A model generated the notes under the pieces. It was given only the letters and a program-made list of their open reading frames with translations. It was not told where the DNA came from and did no database searches. A program made the translations under genes and the position numbers. From assembly GCA_916610825.1 (NCBI GenBank), contig OU744446.1, positions 35,689,833-35,753,832 on the forward strand: 64,000 nucleotides of DNA, given 5' to 3'. Source of the DNA: Haliclystus octoradiatus. Its lineage: Eukaryota > Cnidaria > Staurozoa > Stauromedusae > Haliclystidae. Positions 25,969 to 37,125 of this stretch are shown here, piece by piece (within the stretch, counting starts at the first letter, position 1; every line of letters starts with the position of its first letter).

Positions 25969-27213
25969 TTTTGATTGATTTTTATGATTTTGTGTCAGAT
26001 ATTTTTAGATTTATATGGAGCGTTAAATGGCCACATTTTTATAAAAAACATGCTATTTGACGTTCATTAACAGTTTAGTCTAGTCTTCCTGGTGTTTAAC
26101 CTAAAAGAAATTTGCAACAGAAACTATTTTGGGTGTAATGAGTAGCTATTACCCTCTTTTTATAAAAATCCAAGCTGGCGAAATAATCAAATTTCTTATT
26201 TATATGATCAGGTCACATGAGTTCATGAGATGTTCGTAAAGTTAATAAACTGTTAACAGTTCATAAAACATTTCCTAACTTCAAAATCTACAACAATGAA
26301 ATCGGATATCCTACTTATTGGCAAACATGACATCAGGCGGTTAAGACTCAAAATAAAGCCTGCAAAACTTTTGATTTCCATTTGAAGTTGGTTTAGTTCA
26401 ATTCAGCAATTCCATCTGCCAGATTCATTTTATTTAAATTTTAAAAAAATCATAAAGTATTATTGATAAACATTTTAGTAATATTAAATTAAACGCTCAA
26501 TCAGCTAAATGGTTCATGAACCATTGAAAATCAGACAATTTATTTATTTGTACTTCCTTGAACTCATCAGTTAATATCTGCAGTGAGTAATTTTTAATTT
26601 GAAATCATTTGTTCTTCCAAAAATTAACTACACCCTTGGCTGACTTGACAATGGTAAATAGTTGCCAAGTCAGTTGATAGATATGAACGTAGGCCTACAC
26701 TTCTCTACCAAATAATGTTACATTAGAAGTTATAGTTTTGAAAATGTGAGAAAATTCAATGAAATCTTCTAGGAAAATGTGGGCAAATTCAATGACTAAT
26801 TAGATTTGTTCATGAATTTGGTAAATTTGAAAAAGTGTATTAGCTTTTAGACATTATTGAGATTGTCTAAATATTTTAGTTTTTCCAGGATAATAAACGT
26901 TCTAATAATAGACTCACTAATTAATAGATATTTGCAATTTATTATTATCGCTTTAAAATAAATTGAACATTATAAGGTCATACATACTTGAATTAAAATT
27001 ATTAATAACTCAAAAATTGTAAAAAAAATGATTGTACAGAACTTATAAAATTGCTATATGAAATATGACCTCAACTTCTTGCAATCTGATTGGTTGATTT
27101 ATGTGTTTAAAAATTTGATAGACACTGTTTCTTCTTTAAAATACAAGCATGAATTGTGATTTCCAAGTCGCCGTAACAAAGGTTTTTATGGACATGTTTT
27201 TCTTTGATAATAT

Positions 27214-27486
27214 AGGGCCCTTAGTGTAATGGTTAGGTTTACCCCTGCAAAACAAGTTCACAAACTTTGAAATCATGTACAGTTCATGAACTTTAATGAA
27301 CTCAAAGTCATCATTCATGAACTACATTCCAAGTTCATTCATATTCCCGGTATTTAAAGTTCATGAACTATAATCCAAGTTCATGAACGTTCATGAACTG
27401 TTATTCAAGTTCATGAATGTTCATGAACTGTTCATACCTGCGGGAATTGGATATTAGTACGCAAGGTCTTGAGTTCAATCCCTGGA
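27214..27486 (+). mobile_element. tRNA-like SINE head split by a GTTCATGAAC element
   Basis: A box A-like TTAGTGTAATGGTTAG (27221-27236) is interrupted at 27241. The tRNA-like sequence resumes at ~27445 with GCAAGGTCTTGAG and box B GAGTTCAATCCC (27471-27482). The intervening 200 bases are a GTTCATGAAC-type element. Confidence 0.6.
27242..27444. mobile_element. GTTCATGAAC foldback MITE, inside a tRNA-like SINE
   Basis: About 200 bases starting CCCCTGCAAAAC, with many GTTCATGAAC and CAAGTTCATGAA repeats, ending degenerately at CCTGCGGG. Confidence 0.75.
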
Positions 27487-27577
27487 CAAGAGCTACAAAC
27501 ACTTTAAAATAGTTTAATAATCACAATTGACAATTAACAATTATCTACCTGAAACAGCCTTCACAATATTCATTTCT

Positions 27578-30500
27578 TCATACTTCATCAATTGTACTCA
27601 AGTGTGGATCAAGCTGAGAAGGCACTACTGAATCGCATGCTCTCCAAATCAGTATATTATTTTTACCATTTGTAGAAATGGCGGTCTTTGGAGGTGATAA
27701 ATTAGGCTTAGATGGCGTCACAGGTGTGTTTATTCTATGCGTCATATTAAATTGTGGATCTAGAAATAAAATGAACATAAATTAAAATCAGGATGTTCTA
27801 CAATTAGTTGATAATCCACTATAATGGTCAGGGTTTAACAAAATGGGGACTGCCCTTGCAAAAACCAGTTCAAGAGTTCATGAACTATTTTTTCCAGGGG
27901 TGGTGGGGCAGCCGGCCGCAGGCACATTTTGATAACAATAAACTAATGCAGGAGAAGTGAACCTCAACCGGTATCTGACGTTTCCTCTACTAGTTGTTTA
28001 AGTCAGACTTTTGAGCTTTTATTTATTTTGCATAATCAATTTCACAAAGGTAAAATCTTTTCTCGAACCCTTCATATAACAATGATATAAAGATATAAAC
28101 AATTCCGATAATAAAAAAATGGACTAAAAACGACAAATTTTAGAGATTTGAAGACAGAAAAACTGAAATCTTCAGAAGATTGAACAATTTCCTCGATGAT
28201 GTATGTAGCCTAGCTTATTATATAGTAATCTAAATACTATCTCATCTACAGAAACGTGATAATTGGTTTTCAATAATCGGAAAATGACGCTAACTGCTAT
28301 CAAATTTCATATTCATATTAACAATAAATTTTTATGCTTCCAGCGTTGGGATTCTCCAGTTCAAATTGAGATATTTTGATTCAGTGCATACTTTAAGACA
28401 CAAGCATAGAAAGTTAGTCTCAAACAGGGTCCGACAAAAGTGGGGATCCTGGGATCCTAGATCCCTGAAGGTTAGAGCAAATTCAGAAGAAAATTAATAT
28501 TTTTAATCAATTATTGATGAAACATCAACAAAATAATCAGAAGAAAATGTACAATACTGTTTAAGATCCTGGGAGACAAACTTTTGACGGACACTTGTCT
28601 CAAATTACAAAAATAAATTATAAAGAAGTTTATTTGCTTACTAGTCTTTGAGCTCAGTTGAGAATGTGAGTACAATTGACATTCTGTTTCATCTTTCTTC
28701 TCGGTATTAACATCCATTGATGGAGTCTTTGACAGTATAGGTAACAGTATAGGTATATCCACGTCATCATTATTGGTATTATAATGGCTTTCTGGTCTGG
28801 TGGAGCATCTTGATACTAAAGATTCTAAAGCACTTTGCCTGATAATAGACATACAATACCTTAGTCGCACGTTGTAGTAGATGTTGAAAATTTGAAAACC
28901 TTATTGAAAACATACTGAATTGAGCATTTTTAGTAGCTTTCAAATGTTAAAGTGCTTTCAGACTTGGTTGTCAGTAGAATGAGAAGAATCTAGATTAATT
29001 CAAAGTGTATATCCCGGATATTGGGAGATTGCTTCTTTAGATAGAGAAAACATTTCTATTCGTATATGTTCTTCTTGTGTTTTTACTTTGCGCGAGCATT
29101 TCCAATTCAAGAAAAAGTTAGCATTTTGTGTGATGTGTCTCACTCTTTTTCTGCCACCAGGAACCCACTCATTTTCCACAAGGGAGTTTACACTGGAAAA
29201 AATACTAAACATTTTACTTATTTGTCTAAACAAAAAGTGGCTGAACCAAATGGCAATCTGCTTTTGGAATGATGTTTTCAACGTTGAGCTCACGATTTAG
29301 AGCTATAATTAATCAATATACGGGACCCAAGAAAAGATATTAAGCCTCCAAAGTCAAAGGTTTTTAGTTTTGGATTTTCTCACTCAAGTGCTCACGCGAT
29401 TAACACCTCTTTGCGACTTCATTTAAGCAGATTATCGTTGCTGGTTATTGAAGGTGTGTGACTATTTTTTACAACGCTTTAACTATGACGACTATGCTTA
29501 GACAAAGTCGTAAAGAGGTGTTAATCGCGTGAGCACTTGAGTGAGAAAAATCTAAAATTAAAAGCCTTAACTTCAGAGGCTGATATCTCTTTTCCTGGAT
29601 CTCGAATGTTGATCAAACATAGCTCTAAATCTGGAGCTGAACGTTGAAAACATCATTCCGAAAGCAGATTGTCTTTTGGTTCAGCTGGTTTTTTGTTTTA
29701 TTTAGAGACAAAGAAGTAAAATGTTTAGTGTTTTTTCCAGTGTAAACTCTCTAGTGGAAAATAAATGGGTTCCTGGTGGCCGAACAAGAGTGAGACACAA
29801 AAATATCACTTTGACTGCATTTTTGAAGGTGGAATGATCGAGCAAAGTAAAAACACAAGAAAATCAACAAGTCAACGTAAAAAAATTGATTTTCGATTTT
29901 TATGAGTCATAGGCTAACGGTGTGGCAATTTGTTATTGAATGTTCACATCTAACAAGTGTCCAAAAATTTTTAAAAATCTCAGGCTCAGTAATCATTCTT
30001 TCGCAGGGATTTCAATAAGGTCACATCGGTAGTAGCCTACATACCTTGATTCATGGCTGCTTGGTCTCTCATCAAAAACATCAGGTTTCTGTGGAAATGT
30101 TGTGAACAATTTTTGATGCAATTCATTATAATGCCGTATCGTATCAATATCAATACCAGACTCTTGTTGAAGAAGTTGGTCGTCATAGAATGAATTCAAT
30201 GAAGAGGGTCTTGGAGCAAAATCATTTTGTGGCGATTCTTGTTCAGGAAATATTAACGATTGTAGAAGATCAGTGACAAGTTCTTTCTCTGAAAATAAAC
30301 ATTATCAGTACTTGTGTGAACAAATTTGTGAGTTTATGAATGAATGTGGAATTACCAAAACGTTCATGAACTGTTCGTGAACACTAGACTGGTCCAAAAA
30401 ACATAAATACGTCATCTTTGTGAAAACATATTCTAAATTTAGCTTACATGGCTGTGGAGGTAATGATCTGAATAATCTGAATTTATTAATTTAAATTACC

Positions 30501-33500
30501 GTTCAACAGAATGACCTTCTCGAGTTACAAACCTTCTTCAAACTACAATATCAACGGTGGCGACACCTTTCACGGAAATATTTTTAGGTTGACAGATTGA
30601 CAGCAGACATTTGTAGATTAATCCTTTTTAACAGCGGAAGCCACGTTTTTTTATGCATCGTATTCAACCCCATAGTTTTTAAGGCAATGATAAAGATTCA
30701 AACATTTAAATTAATAAATTGAGATTATTCAGATCATTACCTCCACAGCCATGCAAGCAAAATTTAGAATATGTTTTCACAAAGATGACATATTTGCGTT
30801 TGAAAAATATCAGCGTTTTCCCCATTAACTTTACGTATTAATTTACAGGGGCCTTGGGACCCCATTTCCCAATGTCAAATCACAATAAAATTTGTGCACA
30901 ACTTATTTTCAAAGCATCCTGAACAAGAAAATCGATGGGCACGATAACATTTCAAACTTTCATGTTTTTTGGACCAGTCTAGTGAACACTTTAAGAATTG
31001 TTCATGAACTGTTCATAAAATTTCAGGCAATTTCAAATTCATGAACCTGTATAAAACAGCCAGCTATGAAAGGTAGATAAATTGACCATTATATGCAGGG
31101 TTGATTCAATAGGAAATACTATTTTAGAAATATCAAGAGTGACCACTATAGACAGGCAGCTGCTATATAGAGGTTACAGTTATAACAGGTTTGATTGTAG
31201 TTCATGAACCAGTTCATAAAGTGTTCATGAACTCATTGTGACTTAACTCACAAACTCATAGACTCATGGATTTTTTTCACAGGGGTATAAATGCCAGCAT
31301 ATCACAACACAATATCCTACCTTGGAGGGGTGCTTGCACAAGCCATTGTTGAACTTCTGGTGCACAGTCTGTCTGTAGAATTGCAGCCAGTAGTTGGAAA
31401 ACCTGAGATTGAAAAGTTACAAATTTAGGCTTAACAACCACATCCGTTGCTAGCAACTGTAAACTAGGTTACATTTTTAGTTAAGTTAACCTTTTATTTG
31501 TGGTGGGCCAATTCATTTCATTTTTTTCATTTCATATATTTGCAAAAAAAATAAACCATAAATGGTAATTTTTTGTACAGGCAAGCAAAGGGAAATTATA
31601 TAGTAATATAATTTGCACTGATGTGCAGCCTAATGAGAGTGCTTCAAATAGCAATCTAAATCAATCTTATGTAATTTTGAATTAAAGGTAATTAAGGAGG
31701 AAGAAGTCACTACTTCATCCGGTAACTGATTCCATAATGGAATTATGCGATAAAAAAAGGAATAAAAAATTGAATTATTTACAGGTATTGAACATGCAAC
31801 GAATTGCATAGAATGTCCTCTAAGTTTACTTATGTTTCGTTTTATAAAAATATTATCAGGAAAGTCAATTAGATTATTTATAATTTTGTACACCATGCAT
31901 AAATCAAATTTAATTCTACGGATTTCTAAAGATTCAATTTCAAACAGGGCCAAACGACTGTGATAACCATTATCTTTTAATCTTGCTCTAGAACACACAT
32001 ATTTAGTAAAACGTCTTTGAGTTGATTCAATCAAATCAATGTCTTTTTGTAAATAAGGACTCCATAGTTGGGTGTCTTTTTCTAATAGAGGTCGTACATA
32101 GGTAGTATATGCTTTAATAAGTAATTGTGCATTGCTTGAGGTAAAGCATTTCAGTAGAAGGTAAGATCTTGTTTTAGCTTTAGCGGAGATAGAAGAACAA
32201 TGAGTAGAAAATTTAAGATCTGAAGTAATGATGAGGCCAAGGTCACGAAGTTTTCCTGTTTGCTTCAGTTTGTTACTCCCGAGGAAATAATCAAGCTCAC
32301 TTGCGTTGGATGTACCAAAGGATATTGTACTACATTTATCATAAGCAATCCTCAATAAGCAATTCATCCGTTATTTATTAGTTTGGATTATTGAAATTTT
32401 CTTTGTATTATGATAAAATAATTGAATCACTGTATTTTCCAGTGTATATGTCAACCCTAGTTTTTGGGCTTGATTTTCAAGGTTTTAAGGTCTATTCGCT
32501 GTAAAAAGTACTAACATTGCGTCCTGCTTTGTAGAAATCTATATTTTATTTACTTAAAAAACAAAGATTCATTGATACATCTGTGTGCAATTCAATGTTG
32601 ATCGGATTGATTTGGTATGTTTGGTTTATATTGCAAAACGTTGTAATTTTAACTCCAGCTTCATAGTGAAAATGAATGTCATCACATTTCTACAACAAAC
32701 CGGTATCTCTTAGGGCTTCATTTACGCCTCAAACTAAATTAAGCAAAAACGCCAATACAAAGACTAATCCATCAAGCTCGGTGCAACACAGCAGTGAGAC
32801 ATGAGCATTGAGTAAGTCAAAACACAGTGCCTTAGAAGTGTTTAAAGTCTACCCAAGTGATACTTTTTTGGTCCATCTCTGTGCTTGATCGCAGGGTATG
32901 GCATTTCTTGCCAAGATCTTGAGGGCGCCACTGCAAATATTTTTGATGATAATATATAAAGATTGGAAAATCTTGAAAAAAATTGTTTTGAATTTCTGAA
33001 AGAAAATTAAGGACCTTGGTTGCGCACTAGTCTGCAAAGTACGGCAGATGCGCCAAGAGATAAGATTTTTCTTAAGATTGCCGCCCCTGAAGCTGCAATT
33101 TTCATAAGTTGTATAAAAGTTGTACAAAAAGCAGGAATGCATAGTTTATTCACTTGAAAATTCAGATGCCATTACAAAAGGTGTACTTTACATGTAAATC
33201 GTTTTCTGCTTGTAAACTTTTGTAGTGGTTTGTTTGTTGTCTTATATATATTGTAACTTCCGTTTATCACTTCATGTAAATAATCAACTGTAATATATAA
33301 TCTCTCTCTCTTCACTTGTAACCGTTGTAGGGTCAACACCCTAAATACATCACACAGAATAACTATGTAGTTTTAAATATATGTCTGAACCCTACACTTT
33401 CTAGTTGTGTTATCTAAATCCTTTTTCTACTTTACCTTTAATATTTTACTTTATAACTACACTCAACTCAACTATAACTATAACTATTATGTATCAGCTC

Positions 33501-35223
33501 CCCTGTAAATAAGCTTGTTTTAAGCTTACGTGTGATACTGAATAAATGATGATTATGATGATGATGATGATGAAAATAGATTTTCTGTGACTTTCTTCTT
33601 TATTTTATCTGAAATGTTCGACTTTTGGCGCCACTAAAGTCATAATATATCTATTGCCGCCCCTCAAAGCTGCAACCCCTGAGATCTCGAGTAGATTGTC
33701 ATTCTTTGCAGACCGTGAGTCCGGTCTGCAAAGCATGGCAGCTGCGCCCCCGAGATGAAAATTTTTCTCGTGATTGCCGCCCCTGGAGCTGCAGTTTTTA
33801 TCGAAAATCGGCAGTTAAAAATGATTATTTTGTTATTTTCTTCGTATATTTTTGCTGAAATGATGGATTTTGCCGCCCCTGAAGTCAAATTTGATCAAAT
33901 TTGATCAGTTGCCGCCCCCTAACTGTTTTTGGCGCTGTCGCCCCCGAGATCTCGTCGAGATTGCCATTATTTGCAGACTGGCCGTGAGTCGACGCACAAT
34001 TATACATTCCTTCCAACCTATTTAATTCTTTTCAATTATAACATTAAATCAAATACATTATATTATCAAGTGACAATAACTCACATAGGTATCATAATCT
34101 GGCATTGCAACAAGTGACTCAAGGCGTCCACTGTCAAATGTATTGATACTTTGCAAAAAATTTTCTTTGGTCAATTGTTCACCATTTTTAGCTGGTTTTC
34201 CTTGTACAAGTCTTGAAGATGATTTTTCACGTGGTCTTCTTGACTTCTCACTAAATGGTCTTTTATCTTCTCGTGACGCTTGTCTTGAACAAACTTCTCT
34301 AACAAAGTCTTCTTCTTGTTTTCTCTGCTGACTCTGAGAAGCACGGGAAGCAGCAGAAGATAGATGTCTTTTATCTCTTTGCTCAGATTTATTACCATTT
34401 TCAACTTTTCGAGGGAGAGTAATAACATTCTTCGATGTTCTAGGTCTAGAACTAGGAATATCATTTTGTAATTGATGTTGCAGTGTTTCTATGATTTTTG
34501 AAAGCTCAATTCTCCAACCGTTTGTTATAGGCACTTCACAAAAAACAAACAAATATTAATGATTGTAGATCAGAGGATGATTCGAACAGAATTAAAAAAC
34601 CACAAGACATTAGACAAAAATCTAAAAAGTTCAAGATAACAGAAGAAGACGAACGAAGAAATTATTAATGTTACAGTTCTTGATCCTGACTCTCACATTT
34701 GCACAGTTTCAGCTGTCATGTCTGATAAGCCTCGCCCATTTCTCTTAAGCAAATGTACGAGGCTATCGTCGTCATGACGATGTTAAACAAAAAAACATTA
34801 TTTGATTGTTGTCATACATTTTTTTCTCTATAAAAATATTCGAAAGTCGACTCAAATTATAAACTTACCTATACCTATCATCGGGATAGCCTTTTCCTTA
34901 ATTTCGTATGGAGCTAATGATACTGGATTCTGTTCTAAAAGCTTTTTAATTGAATTTGAAAACGGTTTAGTTGTTCTAGAATGTTTATGATTCACAAAAT
35001 TGAAATCGTAATCGATTACACCACAAATTTGTGTTCCAGGTAATCCATCAAAGTGACGCACTCTCGTTCCATGTGGGTTATGCCTTGCAAAAAATGGGTT
35101 TCTTCTTTGCCTTTGAGGGAATTCTCCGCTTGTATGCGGCCGTATGTTTTCTTGGATACCTAAACGTCGCAAGGAATTATTCAATTTATGCATCGATGAG
35201 TTATTCTCCTGGTTCGCTTTCAT
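27578..35223 (-). CDS. TBATA (SPATIAL)/C4orf17-like protein
   Basis: Six exons, 34869-35223, 34085-34533, 31321-31402, 30045-30288, 28642-28838 and 27578-27759, join with matching phases (1,0,1,2,1) to 502 residues. The ATG at 35223 has an in-frame stop upstream. Near residue 45 the motif RHNPHGTRVRHFDGL matches the signature RHNPHPxRVxHIxGL that I recall from vertebrate TBATA and C4orf17. A later segment (LLAAILQTDCAPEVQQWL, exon 3) resembles the short helical block in C4orf17. The middle is rich in Arg, Lys and Ser and looks disordered. Family members are known mainly from testis and thymus, with poorly known roles. The introns hold a CR1-type LINE 3' end, a hAT MITE and GTTCATGAAC elements. 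The splice model is strong; the family name rests on remembered motifs. Confidence 0.75.
27853..27900. mobile_element. GTTCATGAAC foldback MITE, short copy
   Basis: 48 bases, CCCTTGCAAAAACCAG to CCAGGGG, with a single TTCATGAA at the centre. It lies just upstream (on the minus strand) of the last exon of the TBATA-like gene. Confidence 0.65.
28425..28596. mobile_element. CAGGGTCCGAC MITE, copy 4 (inverted)
   Basis: Starts CAGGGTCCGACAAAAG, ends GACGGACACTT, with 8-bp duplications GTCTCAAA at 28417-28424 and 28597-28604. The interior is in the opposite orientation to copy 1. Confidence 0.87.
28995..29870. mobile_element. Long foldback element with ~350-bp inverted arms
   Basis: Arms at about 29015-29410 and 29515-29868 are inverted copies (for example TTTACTTTGCGCGAGCATTT versus GATCGAGCAAAGTAAAAACA). 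The inner stem is a well-matched CTCACTCAAGTGCTCACGCG inverted repeat. Short frames such as AISQY-containing ones are shared with 11950-12300, probably by DNA homology only. Confidence 0.8.
30385..30981. mobile_element. hAT-type foldback MITE, 597 bp
   Basis: Inverted ends TAGACTGGTCCAAAAAACAT and their reverse complement, with a further ~100-base inverted inner arm. Exact 8-bp target duplications GTGAACAC lie at 30377-30384 and 30982-30989. No coding capacity. Confidence 0.88.
31044..31199. mobile_element. CAGTGAAACCTG MITE, copy 2 (left end truncated)
   Basis: Reads ACCTGTATAAAACAGCCAGC to ATAACAGGTTTGATTG. It sits inside a GTTCATGAAC element. Confidence 0.72.
31520..32367 (-). mobile_element. 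CR1/L2-type LINE 3' end (RT C-terminus, 245 residues)
   Basis: The frame 31630-32367 on the minus strand reads KLRDLGLIITSDLKFSTHC, YVRPLLEKDTQLWSPYL and LIESTQRRFTKYV, the region after the RT core in CR1/Jockey-type LINEs, and ends at a stop. The following ~100 bases end in AAATG-type repeats, like CR1/L2 3' tails. 5' truncated. It lies in an intron of the TBATA-like gene. Confidence 0.85.
32850..33990. repeat. Region with repeated GCCGCCCCT-type blocks
   Basis: Blocks such as TTGCCGCCCCTGGAGCTGCA and GATCTCGTCGAGATTGCCAT recur at 32870-33100 and 33600-33990, with the 33180-33574 LINE end between them. This looks like an old element split by an insertion. No gene is seen. Confidence 0.5.
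33180..33574 (+). mobile_element. Probable LINE 3' untranslated end with GATGAT tail
   Basis: About 390 bases ending TGATACTGAATAAATGATG and a short (GATGAT)n run, a typical LINE 3' tail. No coding part remains. A similar tail is at 20695-20714. Confidence 0.5.
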
Positions 35224-35864
35224 GTCAAAATTACAAATTGTTCTTTAATCAATCCTTGCAATATAGAATGATTTCTTCCCAAAATAAAAGTTCGTAAATC
35301 GTCTATACATGCAGGTCGACCGTCGACAGAGCAGAAGGCAGCTCTCCAATACTATTATAAAATCATGACACAACTCCCACTACTGAAGTCACTGAAGAGA
35401 TAATATACAGTACTGTAGTACCATTTGACGCAGCCGATAGACTGCTATTCAGTTAGTAATATCAAAACCTTTCTTCAACTTTTCTGTACTGTAGCAACTC
35501 TAAGATATCTCTCCCAAAATTCAATTACATTTCAAGTTCAAACAGAAATGTTAGATTGGGTTACATGCTTTTTCCTTACTGGGTCAAAAGTAATCCCATT
35601 TAAATGAGATTATTGTTTGCTTTCAGAAACACATTGTCAATGTCATCTTTTCAATGAAATATGATAGGCATAAAACGTTATTGTTGCTGAAAATGACGGG
35701 AAAATACAGTACTCTCAAACTTACGAAATATCCGAAATACACGTTTATAATGTATTTCGGAAGTTTGAGATCAATAATAAGAATAACTGGCAAATTGGTC
35801 ATAGTACGCAGGACCTGTTAATAACAGCCAATCTTAGATACCATTAATTTCATAAATGACAATA

Positions 35865-36068
35865 CAGTGAAACATGTAAATAACAGATAAAACAGCCAGC
35901 TATGAGAGGTAGATAAAGTGACCACTTTATATAGGTGGTCTTATATGCAGGATTGATCCAATAGAAAATACCACTGTAGACAGTGTGGAGATGATATAGG
36001 CATTGCAAGAGTGTGACTATAAATAGGTGGTTGCTGTTTAGAGGTGACCGTTGCAGAAGGTTTCACTG
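35865..36068. mobile_element. CAGTGAAACCTG MITE, copy 3
   Basis: Starts CAGTGAAACATG after TA and ends GAAGGTTTCACTG before TA. The interior matches copies 1 and 2. It lies between the TBATA-like and bZIP genes. Confidence 0.78.
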
Positions 36069-37125
36069 TATTAGAAACAATGACAAAAGCTATAACTTGT
36101 TTGTGTGAAACGAATCAGACTGAACAGCAGTTACATTTCTATTGCAATGTGTACACTGTACAGTGGACACCAATGAGGAATTGAGCTGTCTCCCGCATGA
36201 GTTGTGATTAGGTTACTCTACGTCTAAGCTACCGGTCCATGTGGAGCATAATTATAAGTTGAAATCTTAACAACAACCTGTAGTTGCGTTGAAACGTGAA
36301 ATACAAAATAAAAATTAAAAATAACAATGTGGGAGGAATGAACATCAACCGGTAACGCTTAGCAAATAGTGGCAATTTACCAGTCAAAGACTTTGTAAAT
36401 TTCGTTTCCTAGAAAAATGCATACATAAAAGTGGAATTCGTTGACGCTCATGATTCGAAACAAACTTTTTTTCTATTTGCAGTGTCCGCTGAAGTTGCAA
36501 AAGTGTAACAAGTACAGAAATCTTTCCTATAAGATATACAATATTTGTTGAATTTGCGCCCTTTTCGTGAACACTTTGAAATTAGTTCTGATGTTATTGA
36601 GTCTCAGCGAAAGTTGATGTCCAACAAAGGATAGTAAATTCACAAACAACATATTATATCTTCAAAAACTCTATATATATTTGAATCCAATATTAAATCG
36701 ATATTAAATATCAGGAAACAACCGCCTTACAATACTCTGTCGATAATATTTATAAATTTATAATAAATAAAATTATTACTGTAGCATAAATTACAATTAA
36801 TTTTGAGTCCGATGACATAAATTAATATGCCAACTATTAACAAACAAATAACAATTGTTATTATTATTATTTATTATTACTATTATTATTTACATTAAAA
36901 TGTATACTTTTTAAATTCTATATTAGTTAGCTTTGCAGTTTGGGTCAAAAATCTAATTGTTCAAATACCAAAATAAGATATGTATTGCTTACTTGAAAGG
37001 TATGAGGATATAATTATTGTTTGAGTTAAAACATCTTTCACAACTTGATCACAATTAGTTTTATCTCAGTCTGAAAGTTAACTGTTTATATGCAGCATGC
37101 CCAATATAAACTAAATATATTATTT

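Larger units (their letters stand above)
30355..31285. mobile_element. GTTCATGAAC element broken by two later insertions
   Basis: GTTCATGAAC-type sequence at 30361-30384, 30982-31045 and 31199-31285 (ending ACAGGGGTA) is one family member interrupted by a 597-bp hAT MITE and a pogo-like MITE. The left end is unclear. Confidence 0.6.
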
